A DNA stretch of 64,000 nt, from positions 1 to 64,000 of the forward strand of contig JAANDG010000637.1 of NCBI GenBank assembly GCA_036852015.1, read 5' to 3'. This DNA is from Pelodera strongyloides (lineage: Eukaryota; Nematoda; Chromadorea; Rhabditida; Rhabditidae). This document shows, piece by piece, positions 51,163 through 61,504 of this stretch; position 1 is the first letter of the stretch, and the number at the start of each line of letters is the position of its first letter. The notes under the pieces are model-generated. The model was not told the DNA's origin. It was given only the letters and a program-made list of their open reading frames with translations, and searched no databases. A program made the translations under genes and the position numbers.

Positions 51163-51459
51163 CTTTTCTTGGGGAAAGGGAGGTTTATCTACCGGGGGGA
51201 GTTTATCCTTGGGTTATCTATGATATCTGGCGTTTAGTATGAATTTCACGTGGTGGTAAAACATTGTAGAGCAGTAAGTGCCACTCGCGGAGTTTTTTAA
51301 AAAGTTTGCCAATGCGGTGGACGTAGTTTGTGCCCGTGGTACGCGAATATGAATGGTACAACTGGAGCACTATCTTTTTTCCGCATTGGCAAATATGCGT
51401 GGAGGACTCGCGGAGTTTTAGCAGTGCGTTAGATTCAAGCGCATGTGATTATCATCAGA

Positions 51460-54400
51460 CTACAAATTAATTATAAGGTTTAACCTTATAAATACAAAAG
51501 ATATACTGTACCCAAGAATATGATCCCATCCAATCTGGTATCTTTTCCGAGGAAATCGTGCTGTCAGAGCGTGGAAGTATGTGTCAACAACCCATTGATA
51601 ATTGGGGGAACTGACAAGGCCGAGTAGTTTGAACACCTTTTGACTTCCTGAAAGGGGTGTCATGAAGAAGTTGTTATCTATTTGTTAAGGATTGAGGAAT
51701 GATATGGTTTTCATAACAACTTGTTAAATGAGAACGTTACTTGGAATGACTGTAAGTGTAAGGGTGCTCACAGGGGTCAACGTTATTTTCTTATTTAAAT
51801 TATTTAAGATAAGAAATCGGAATCTTCGAAATTTTCTACCAAAGAGTGTGGCAGCTCTAGTAGATTCGTGATCTAGCAATAAGCGTAGTCATAAGTCAAC
51901 TAATTATATCGCTAATCATTATCAGTTTGCTCTATAGTTTTCGGAAGCTGTCAGGTCAGAACTGTCATAACTATTAGTTTTTAGCAGTTACTTGCTTTAC
52001 GGTCACACAAGCTAGGACATAAATTAGTATGCGTACGACTATTTGCTTGCGTAATTAAACCTAAATATTTATGACACCTTTTTCATAGAATTCCTTCCCA
52101 TAGGTTTCCTTTGTCCGCTCAGGGCATTCACTCCAAACCTGAAAGAAACGAATGAATTAACATTGGTACTGCTCGCAAATATTTGATATCAGCCGGCTAC
52201 GCCGCCTGAGGCGTCTTCCCATACTTCCGTCTGTAACGTAGATGAAATTCTTTCCAAATGAAGACACTCATCGTTCTTTTGCAAGAATATTATATTCTGA
52301 GCTGCGGCACTCTTTCATATCCAAAACGGAACAATTTATTCGAATTCTACTTGTGAGTGCTAGCGCACGCTACAGTTACTCTTTTATATAATACGATGAC
52401 ACTGTAGAAAATTCTTAGGCGAGCCTCTTGTGCACCTACATAATTAAAGTGGTATAACAACCAGTTTTCGAAACATATACTAGGCGCTCTGTACGATGTG
52501 CAAATAATTGCGATGCTGCGCGACTTTTAGTATAATTATCTTCATTTGCATGCAATATATGGAAATACAATTGTTCAGCATACGTTTCAAAGAAGTTTCT
52601 TCCTAACGTGCCTTGATGACGGAAATGTGAGCAATTTGGTTTGTAACTTATGATTAAATATTTCATGAAAACTCTTAACAGGGTATATTACCTTATTCAA
52701 TTGCCTATCCATTGCATCTGCGGCAATTAGCGGAGTGCGGAAGAAACCTGGCTCCAGAACGTGCACCGATATTCCCCATAAACGAAGTTCTTGCCTGAAA
52801 TTGAGAATTTTATTGCACTTCTGCTTGACTTATTGATAGAAATTAGGGAGCATACATAAGTAATGGTGTGATATTTCAATTGGTTCATTGCCGGAAATTT
52901 TCTTGGTGGTAGCGCAGCATGTTCGCCACTTTTGCGCCTCACGACCGCTGCAGCTGCGCTATCTTGAACTTTGTATATCGCGTAGACGCTTTGTGGCGTA
53001 CCTTTCTTCTGCGCAGTGATTGAGTAGAATTTAGTGTTGAATTATTCTGTGTCTTTAGGCTTAAACTGTGTGCATGTACCGCTGTAAGATACATTAAGAA
53101 TGTTTTAGCTTGCTAAGCAGTGTAAATGGTTACCTGATAACGTCTGAGTAAGCAGATACTCCATGTTTGGACACGGTATAAGGGCCAATTCCAGGGAGTC
53201 CAATCCTCGCGCAGGCTGAGGCCATATTCAGAATGCGACCACTAAAAACAGGAAGGCTAAATAGGAATAATTCCAAGTAAACACAAAATCAAAGATTTCC
53301 AACGAAAGTGAGTACATCCTACTTAAATTTGCATTATCGAGCTGTATCACCAATGCCTCGCAAGCAACTGACAGTAATTGAAACGGACATGTACATGCTC
53401 ATATAATGTAACTGTAAGCAAATTAACATAGCCAGTCTAATAAGCGTGCAGTGGTCTTACCGTATTTTGCTAACACTAAATCGGAATACAGCTACTGTTG
53501 TCGTACTTTTCATACGTTTCAAAACTGGCCGTTATACTCTAGCTGTGCTCGAAAAACTTACCGCGTTTCACGCAACTGATATCCCAGTGCTTTAGCAACG
53601 CGTATTACACCGAAGAGGTTGACCTAAATATTCTTATTGTTAGGAAAATAATGAGCTGCTTCGGTGGTGAGGGGGGGGGGCGTGGTCAAGTGGCAAGGCC
53701 ATACTAACATCGCTTGAATAATTGTACAAAGCCCGTGTTTTATATTTTAATCTACTTTATGCCTTGCCTCTAGGGTTTCTCGGTAGTCGTCCATTGTAAG
53801 GAAGTCGTCGTAGAATGATTTTCCAACGATTCCAGCGTTATTTACAATTCCAAAGAGACCTTCAAAAGTAGTTAGCTTGTTTTCAACAGGTTCACCCAAG
53901 TATCCGTAATATGCGTGAAGATAAAATGAGCAAAGAATACCCTCAAACATTAGTTGAACTTCTTGAACGGTTGGAGCGGACTAGGGAGACAGGTCCTCAA
54001 AAAATAGATTCATATATTTGCTAAATATTAAAGCAAGCTCTCAATCTCACCTCCATATTGTGTGGCTTCTTTTTCTATCAATATCCTTGCTTTCTCCACG
54101 CTTTCATCTGAACCAACATCAAGGGTGAATGCGTATAATTTACCCGTTGTGCTACTCGCTTCATCCTTCAAGCGATCTATGCCCTGAATGTAAATGTGAA
54201 CGAGGTATTTATTTGAGTTGCTAGAATGTGGTTTGAATGGGAAGAACGGAAATGCGCATGGTTCGCAGTCGATCTACCCGAGTTCCACGAACACCGCACC
54301 TAGACCTACCCAGTTGAGCCCTACCAACTTGGTAACAGCCTAGATTGTCACCTGCGTGGTATGGGCTAACAAAGAAAAAGTGCTCAACTGACAAAGTTTA

Positions 54401-55000
54401 CCTTTTCAGTCAGACATCCAGCAAACACTGGCATTCCTCTGTTTAAACATTTGACTGCGAGGCCGAAACCGAAACCTATAATAAAAACCCAAACTATGTT
54501 AGCGCTATCGCGCTAAAAAGGATATATAAATAATAAAACGGTAGCGTCCAACTATGACAAACAACTTTATTCATGACCGAGGTTTTTTCGCGGAACGACT
54601 GAAGAGTGGGCGAAGTTGCCGCGCACGATTTGCAGCATTTTTTATGTATGCGTGAACTTACCAATAAACATTATATTATAAAATCTCAAATCTCGCATTT
54701 CTTACAGTCGTAACCTGGCACCGCGCGAAATTTCCGCGCCAGTGTTTCGCCGCACACCACACGGGTTTCTTCAGTATATAGAGTTCAGAGTTGTATTACG
54801 GCATGTACAGGCGGTTCGCGTCTAACAGGGAAGTTTATTTCTGAGTACAATAAAGAATAAGGCTTACCAGAATCACATCCCGTTATGAATATCGCTTTTC
54901 TTTCCAAATCGTTTAATTCAAAAGTTTCCAAATACTTGCGAATAAGTAGGAACAACGCCCACGCGATAACACAGTAAATAAGGAAAGTTGTTAACTCCAT
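51460..55000 (-). CDS. Short-chain dehydrogenase, retinol/17-beta-hydroxysteroid dehydrogenase type
   Basis: NAD(P)-dependent oxidoreductase of the membrane-anchored RDH/HSD17B6/DHRS9 group; substrate cannot be told from sequence. Exons, 5' to 3': 55000-54868, 54475-54402, 54183-54051, 53859-53768, 53623-53562, 53241-53134, 52794-52692, 52138-52078, 51647-51460. The N-terminus is a hydrophobic anchor (TFLIYCVIAWALFLLI). The cofactor motif is ITGCDSGFGFGLA (TGxxxGxG); then come VNNAG, a serine in LNMASACA, the catalytic YTVSK, and EPGFFRTP after the active site. The C-terminal exon (VVDTYFHALTARFPRKRYQIGWD) matches the family's conserved end. The intron after 53768 appears to use a GC donor (GAG|GCAAGG). 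All other junctions are GT-AG and in phase. The ATG is the first in frame with the anchor. Confidence 0.93.
52444..52600. mobile_element. TTAA miniature element relic in SDR intron
   Basis: Starts TTAAAGTGGTATAACAACCA and ends near GCATACGTTTCAAAGAAG. The right TTAA is lost. A similar worn end is at about 53510-53545. Confidence 0.6.
54485..54525. repeat. Short dispersed repeat, copy 2
   Basis: CCCAAACTATGTTAGCGC followed by TATCGCGCTAA. Same start as the copy at 29305-29352, here in the first SDR intron. Confidence 0.45.
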
Positions 55001-56395
55001 TCGCCTTTAGTACAAGAGGATATTAAGATTAGTAGAGCTACAACTACCGTTTTGTGCTGCAGTTTTTTAGACGTTGTATTCCTAAGTGGTGTTTGCAAAT
55101 GACTGTGCAAAACTGCGCGTTTTTTTGTCTACTCATATTCATTTGCATACAACGTCCAAGATACAACGTCCAAGGTATGACAACGAGTACGTTTTCAAAA
55201 TCAAGTTGTTATATCGCTATAAAAAAAGTTTGTAAAAAGTCTACTAAACACATTGTAAGAAAGAATATAGTGAAGCATATAAATGCAGGTATAATGAAGT
55301 ATTGTGGGAAACAGAGAACCAGAACTTGGTGAAGTTTGTTATTGTCTAATACGGCATGTGCGGTGTCCAATATATATATATACAGAATTCCATTACTGAT
55401 AAAGCTTCCCTTATCACACTGCGAATACACCCCAACTACACAAACACATTACTATTTTTCTGAAATTGTGAAAAATACCACATTTGAATGAATAGTATAT
55501 GATGAATAGACTGTAAAATGTTGAAGACATCTAGTCTTATGATTAAGAGCACGCCAACGTCCTACATAACAGTTTACGAAGAAGATGATTTCCCGAGAAT
55601 CAGCGCAACATATTGACCATATTTCTTGTCGTTTATTCAGTCATTGGATCAATCGCCCGAATCATTTCCGCTGTGTTAAAACACAGTCTGCGTTGCGCTA
55701 CAATGAGCGAGGAGTGCGCTAAAATGCAAGTCAGGCGAACGTTAGAGCGTTTGTGGCTGTTTTCTTCGCCACCCGGCGTATGCCATGCGCACTAGTAGCA
55801 CACCCTTTTTGTGTCGCTCGGGTAACTTCCCCCTTAGAAAATGTAGGCGTAGGTTCGTAGGTGTACGTAACTCACCTTTTTCGGGCTCAGAGTAAGCGGC
55901 GCGCCGGCCACGTTTTATCAGTGTAATTTTACTAACCTTTGCGCGGAAAAAATAAAGATAATTTATAATTTATCTAGTTGAAGGATGAGAGAACCTTTTT
56001 CAAGCGTGCATGGTGGATTCTTTGTACTAACACCGATGTGAGCATTGTTCACAATTCCAAAATTTCCGTCAAAACAAAACGTTTGAGCGTTTGACAACCT
56101 AAATATTTAGAGATCTTCTTTTCCACATATAGTAACTTGCATTTCTCAGCAGCCAACTCAGTTTGCCAGTCGACACACTATTTAGACAACATATCTAATG
56201 ACTTTTCTAAAGAGAGATTGGCACTTAAAGCTTCATGTGATTTATAACTACAGTAGATTTTACAATCCTCGGCAAAACAGGAGATGTCATGTTCGGAGAA
56301 GTTCGAATGACATTGGGGAGATCACATAAGTATAGGAGAAACAATATGGGAGCTTTAGACGTAATTCGTGCAAGCATGAAAATCAGAATGAAAAT
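55001..56395. other. Intergenic region upstream of the SDR gene, no gene seen
   Basis: Contains a worn miniature element at about 55060-55220 (ends near TTCAAAATCAAGTTGTTATA) and a short TA repeat near 55370. No coding region with a domain or splice context was seen. The SDR promoter should lie just above 55000. Confidence 0.5.
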
Positions 56396-56480
56396 TTCCA
56401 TGGCGGGGAATTGAACCCGTGACCTTCCGTTCAGCCGCCTCCACCCCCATCCACGATGACCTGTGCGTATTTCTTACAGT
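56396..56480 (-). repeat. tRNA-derived SINE relic or tRNA pseudogene
   Basis: Read on the minus strand, GGCTGAACGGAAGGTCAC is followed by GGGTTCAATTCCCCGCC. The latter is a T-arm with a good B-box (GGTTCAATTCC). The D-arm side (GTCATCGTGGATGGGGGTGG) is only a loose A-box, and no full cloverleaf could be drawn. This is typical of an old tRNA-derived SINE head rather than a working tRNA. Confidence 0.55.
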
Positions 56481-56984
56481 ATATTTCTTATGTAAGCCTA
56501 TGTCTACTTGTTGGAGCATTTACATAAACAAAAAAATAGTTAAAAAAAATTTATCAACACCTTTTTATACCATTTACATTTACTAATCTCATTTCTGCGA
56601 GGCTAATGTACAGGAAGACAAACAAGCTACCGTAGTTAGTGCAGTTTTGAAAAATTATTCTTCAAAAATCAATAATCCGCGGCGTCTCTGAATTTTTCTG
56701 TGGGTTCCTGTTTTTTCTCATTAGAAGTTTGATTTTGTAATTGTGTTTGTTTCTTTTACAGTGTTAGTTTATTGTGAGGCGTTATCGCCAACTAATCCCT
56801 ATTATTTTGCACGTTGCTGTTTACCTGTTTTGTTTTATCCTAGCTTCAATATATTCTTTTAGCTTTGATTTGTTGGGTGTAGTTTGGGAGAACGTGAAAG
56901 ACCAAAACTGTAAGCATTAATTCGTATAAGATAACTACTTTTTTCACACATAATCAGTCAGTTACAAAATCATTCAGCGGAATT

Positions 56985-57402
56985 TGAAAAGGATTTGCCA
57001 AACGTGTGCTTCGTAGAATTGACAATGACTATTATAACTCGTTTTCCTATTCTGAACGTCTTGTTGTTTTTGGTCTCAAATCTCTCCATCATCGTGGAAT
57101 TTTGTTCGATCTCATTGGAATTTTGCTCGATCTCATCAAAATTGTCCGAGGTTATAATGCACGCTATATACTATTGGCCAACATGTTTCAGTGAATCCGA
57201 GATCAGATCACGTCGGATGGTAACTATTTAACTCTTATTCAGGATTCTGTTAAACTTACCCAGTCTCTGTTCTCGTTTAAGCACAGGGCCACTCGTTTGT
57301 GGAACATATTTCATGATAGTATTGTTCTTTCGAATTCCGTTGATTCTTTTAAAACCCACATTGACGATCTTGCTTTAATCGAGCTTTATGTCTTCTAAGT
57401 AA
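56985..57402 (+). pseudogene. LINE (CR1/RTE-like) reverse transcriptase 3' remnant
   Basis: Fragments in shifting frames give the typical C-terminus of a non-LTR polymerase protein: NDYYNSFSYSERLVVFGLKS at 57016-57075, then in another frame LFSFKHRATRLWNIFHDSIV and SVDSFKTHIDDLALIELY to a stop at about 57400. The frame is broken and a short CTCGATCTCAT-type duplication is present at 57105-57140. No 5' part is in the window. Family assignment is from the general pattern only. Confidence 0.6.
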
Positions 57403-58019
57403 GTCTTCTTATCCTGTTTGTTGCACCGTTATCATTTATTTCCTAACCTTTTCAGAAATCTTTCTACCGGACTTGATCGTATCTCCCACCACTGCAAACC
57501 ACAGTACCGGTTATCAAGTAAGCTTAACGTTTTTGTATTTGTATTGAATGTAGTTAAGTCAATATTCATTTGGCAGATGTTGAGCCCATATTCTTGTGAG
57601 TTATGTTTTGTTTGTTTGCTTATGTTCTCTGAGGATTCTTCGGACGATGTAACCCCAAATTTTCTCGTTCTGGCTCGTAGTTCCGGTTTCCAATTTTTTT
57701 TGCACTACAATTTTTGCTCGTTAATGAGCAACACCGTTTCCCTTTTCGGCGATTTTATAATGTGTTATGTTCTAAATTCTGTTTATAATTTCACCATACT
57801 ACTCATTTCTAAGGCCTCCTGCTGCTTGATTTAGATAGGAGAATATCTTTCTAGAAAGAACAAGAACAACAACTATCGCTCAGCGGCTCAGCTTGCATCT
57901 GTGTTCTTTTGTTCTTTACATGCCGCAAACAAACCGTAATGTATATGTATATATTGTCCTAGAGCAAAGTACACATTGAAATAATGTAAGCGCGTCGATA
58001 ATTACTTCTAATTTTCAGA

Positions 58020-59138
58020 ATGGCTCACCCTATGCGGTTGAGAAATCGGGCACAGGCGCAAACCCAGTCGCCAAGTCCAATTACCAGGACGCTAAAACTC
58101 GAGGAGTTTGGTTTTCTACAGGTACTACACGCAAATGCAATTTGAGTCTTTATTGGTTTTCTAAAGTAAATGCTATCTGCCACCAATCTGTCTCCCGGAC
58201 TTCCATTTTCATTTAACTTGTATTTGTCAATTTGTTTGCTGATTGTACGTTAATGTGAAATTTTAGCATATTCCAAACGTACCGGTCGAGGCGATTATCT
58301 CGTTAGAAGCGAAAATGGTCAAGGGTTATGGATCCTTACACCTTCTATTGGCTCAGACCCTCATCGACATGAACTTCCAGGACCGAGCCCACTGTAATCA
58401 CATAGTAAGTTTAGTCCACGGTTCATCCAGTCTGTTTTCTGTAACTACACATTTTCTTGACCTGATGAACGCAAGTCATATTTACAACGATGTATGACGA
58501 TCTTTTGCGGGCTTTTACAACATATGTCATCACTTGTTAATTGATGAACTTGCACGTGACTAATAGGCGAGGATCCAATTATGCTTTTATATGCAGCAAG
58601 GATGTGCGTATGTGCGCGGAGTGGTGCGAATCCGATGCCTGTCTCATACCAACAGTATATACCACTCATCGATTTGCACCATCAGTAGCCTCATAGAGGA
58701 CGAAATAATAAATTTGACAGCGTGAAAAAAAAAACTTTTTTTTGTTCAAACGAGCCTTATATGTCTATATCGTTTTGTGGCTCGTGGGTTGCTACAGCCC
58801 GATGTCCGTTTTCCTCCTATTCCTCGCAACAAATACTACTGGTGTCGGCGGCGCATCTAGTTACATATAAGACTAGCATTTGAACACTTGCCGCTGGCTC
58901 AGTTGATGTCACAATTCGAGATTCGGGCTATTCGTGCATGTTTATGTGGCCGATTTTTTTACTCATCTGGCATTTCCTTTCCCTTTCACATGTGATTGAC
59001 GATTTTTAATTTTAGCTAGAGGCGGTTTTCTGGATGAAGAAATACCTTGTCTATTTGAAGACAACGGCTCGGGAGCACAAATGCATGGATAAGGAAAATG
59101 TCACGGAATTGGCATCTCTGCAGACATCATATACTTCG
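58020..59138 (+). CDS. Unrecognised protein, copy A of a tandem duplicated gene (3'-truncated)
   Basis: Not recognised. Three exons, all phase 0: 58020-58121 (starts MAHPMRLRNRAQAQTQ), 58267-58404 (VEAIISLEAKMVKGYGSLHL) and 59016-59138 (FWMKKYLVYLKTTAREHKCM). Together they give about 121 residues, basic at the start, then mainly helical. Copy B at 61505 has exons of 102, 132 and 123 nt against 102, 138 and 123 here, at matching positions, and the introns also align (for example ACTAGTGTCGGCGG-like text). Copy B continues with further exons; here the place of exon 4 is taken by a 129-bp tandem repeat. Reading through the last donor gives a stop at 59241-59243. The ATG is one base after a splice acceptor (TTTTCAG|A-ATG), and a likely 5' UTR exon ends near 57520 (TTATCAA|GTAAGC). 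It may be a working short form or a decaying duplicate. Confidence 0.6.
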
Positions 59139-59243
59139 GTAAGCATTTTGTCTATTATTTTCATGTTGCATTTTCTAAACGCCTTGGAGCGTCACTGCGT
59201 GGCATGTGCTAATCGAATGAAACTTAGCTACAATAAGCGGTGA

Positions 59244-60420
59244 TATTATAGACGCTCACTTGGCTTAGACGGGCAACATGCCTTCTGCTTCAGAATCTAT
59301 GACGTCAAAAATAAGTCGACGTGCAAACTTCATCGTAGCGCCAAAGTAATGATGCAAATGATATTCAATTCTGATGATAAACGCGCATTTGACTTAGACG
59401 GGCAAAATGCCTTCTGCTTCAGAATCTATGACGTCAAAAATAAGTCGACGTGCAAACTTCATCGTAGCGCCAAAGTAATGATGCAAATGAAGTTCAATGC
59501 TGATGCTAGACGCGCATTTGACTTAGACGGGCAACATGCCTTCTGCTTCAGAATCTATGACGTCACAAATAAGTCGACGTGCAAACTTCATCGTAGCGCC
59601 AAAGTAATGATGCAAATGAAGTGCAATGCTGATGGTAAACGCGCACTTGACTTAGACGGGCAACATGCCTTCTGCTTCAGAATCTATGACGTCACAAATA
59701 AGTCGACGTGCAAACTTCATAAAGTAATGATGCAAATGAAGTTCAATGCTGGTGAAAGACGCGCATTTAACTGACGGGCAACATGTCTTCGGCTTCAGAA
59801 GCTACGACGTGAAAAATAAGTCGACATGCAATCTTCGCCGTAGCGACAAAGCAGTGATGCGAATCAACTTCAATGACGATGTCAGACGCGCATTTGTCTT
59901 AGACATGCAATATCGCTTCTGATTCAGAATCTATAACGTCAAAAATAAGCCATAAAGCATAGTGAACGTTGGGCGAGCGAAGGCGGGCCGAAGGCCCGCC
60001 GAGCGAGCTAACGTTTAGAAATCCGAAGCTCTATCAAAATCTTCACACGGGCAAAAGGTCTTCTGCTTCAAAAGCATGACGTCAAAAATAAGTCGACGTT
60101 CAAACTTCGTCGTAGCGACAAAGCAATGCTTCAAATCAACTTCAACTTCAATGATGATGTCACAAGCGCATTTGAGTTACACAGGCCACATGCCTTCTGC
60201 TTCAGAAGCTACGGCGTAAAAAATAAGTCGACGTGCAATCTTCGCCGCAGCTCCATTCTGATGATGCAAATGAAGTTCACTCATGATGTCAGACGCGCAT
60301 TTGTCTTATACATGTAGAATCGCTTCTGCTTCAGAACCGGCGACGTCAAAAATAAATCGACGTGCAAAATGCAGATGCACAAACATCAATGCTGATAGCA
60401 GGCGTACATTGGACGCAGAA
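59244..60420 (+). repeat. 129-bp tandem repeat, partly decayed
   Basis: Starts of TTAGACGGGCAA recur at 59265, 59394, 59523 and 59652, exactly 129 bp apart; later units (to about 60420) are diverged. Because 129 is 43 codons, one frame stays open from 59244 to 59774, giving DGQHAFCFRIYDV...NKSTCKLHRSAKVMMQMKFN repeats. The frame is the same as that of the preceding exon 3 reading, separated by one TGA at 59241. Each early unit has TGACGTCA or TGACGTCAAA (ATF/CREB-like) and GTCGAC. No start, splice acceptor or domain supports translation, so it is called a repeat rather than a gene. Confidence 0.85.
59969..60008. repeat. GC-rich inverted repeat
   Basis: GGCGGGCC-GAA-GGCCCGCC forms a tight hairpin with flanking GAGCGA motifs, inside otherwise AT-rich repeat DNA. 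Confidence 0.7.
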
Positions 60421-60482
60421 AAAAAATCTATGAATGCGCAAAAATATAAGACTTACGTGAAAGCTCAAATAAAAGCTAACAC

Positions 60483-60524
60483 GCTAGAGCGAGGCGCGCG
60501 CGCAGCGCGCGCCGAGCTCTAGTT
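60483..60524. repeat. GC-rich inverted repeat at the end of the 129-bp tract
   Basis: CTAGAGC-GAGGCGCGCGC-GCA-GCGCGCGCC-GAGCTCTAG: a palindrome of about 40 bp, a second GC-rich hairpin near the right end of the decayed repeat. Confidence 0.75.
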
Positions 60525-61009
60525 CACCATCTTACTTGGATAATTTTGTTCAATCCTTACTGAAGATCGCTGCCGCCACAGGTGAGTTTTTGTTATTCTT
60601 TTCTTTATTGTAATGTGTGCACCATGGATCAAATTCAATGTCGGTGTTGGCGCTAATTATGTTTCTTTTACTGTATTTATGTGCATAATTCTTATTATTC
60701 GGATTGTTCATTTATCTTCCAGCGTCTTCTTTAACGTGTTGTCCAACTTCTTGCTGCCACCAACAGTATAAAGCAGATAAAACTATCAGGTAAGCCTCAC
60801 GTTTCTTTTTTTGTATTTGTATATAAGGAAGTCAATCTTCACGCATTTTTTCTGAGTCCTTGTGTTTAAGATTTTTTGTGTTCGCTGAGGCTGAGAATCG
60901 AATCCCTCGGACTGCGTAACCTAAAATTCTGTCGTTCTTGCAGTTCCGTTCCATTTTATTTATTTATTTTTTTTGGGTACCACGAACTGTAAATGTAATT
61001 GACGGTTGC

Positions 61010-61193
61010 TTAAAGCGAAATACCGGCCGGTTTTTGAAACGCATTGCGTAGACCTTGCTTTCGTATGCAGCATATGCAAATGAGCGTAAATTAGAATAAC
61101 AACTAGGCCCCAATTAGACCCCATCTTGCATAAATGTATAGGAATGCATGTACTTGAGATGCGTTTCAAAAACCGGCCGGAATTTCTCTTTAA
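61010..61193. mobile_element. TTAA miniature element, CCGGTTTTTGAAACG family, complete
   Basis: Starts TTAAAGCGAAATACCGGCCG and ends CGGCCGGAATTTCTCTTTAA. Inverted repeats of about 35 bp continue to GAAACGCAT/ATGCGTTTC. It lies in the presumed 5' UTR intron of gene copy B, and is absent from copy A at the same place. Confidence 0.88.
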
Positions 61194-61504
61194 TGCGTTT
61201 CGTTTCAGGTTCAACTATAACACCAGCAGACAACTCATACAATTTATTGTAATTTAAATACACACCTTTTATACAGGTACCGTTGCTTATGATTTGTCAT
61301 ATTTATTTAATCGTTCATGCTACCATAAAATGTTTGGTCAAAAATATCTTTCTAATAACTATCGATCGCTATTTTCTTCACATGCCCATTTTCGTGAAAA
61401 TTGTTTTAACAATTGTAACAATGGTTTAACAATTGCCCTAGAACAAAACACGCATTGTAAGAGTGTGATCATGTGCGCGCTGTTAAGTTCTGCTAATTTT
61501 CAGA

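Noticed and set aside
56396..56480. Functional tRNA gene
   Set aside because: The T-arm is good, but no paired acceptor stem or proper anticodon arm could be built.
59349..59774. 141-codon repeat protein
   Set aside because: The open frame follows from the 129-bp period being a multiple of three; no expression signal seen. It is kept as a finding, not as a gene.
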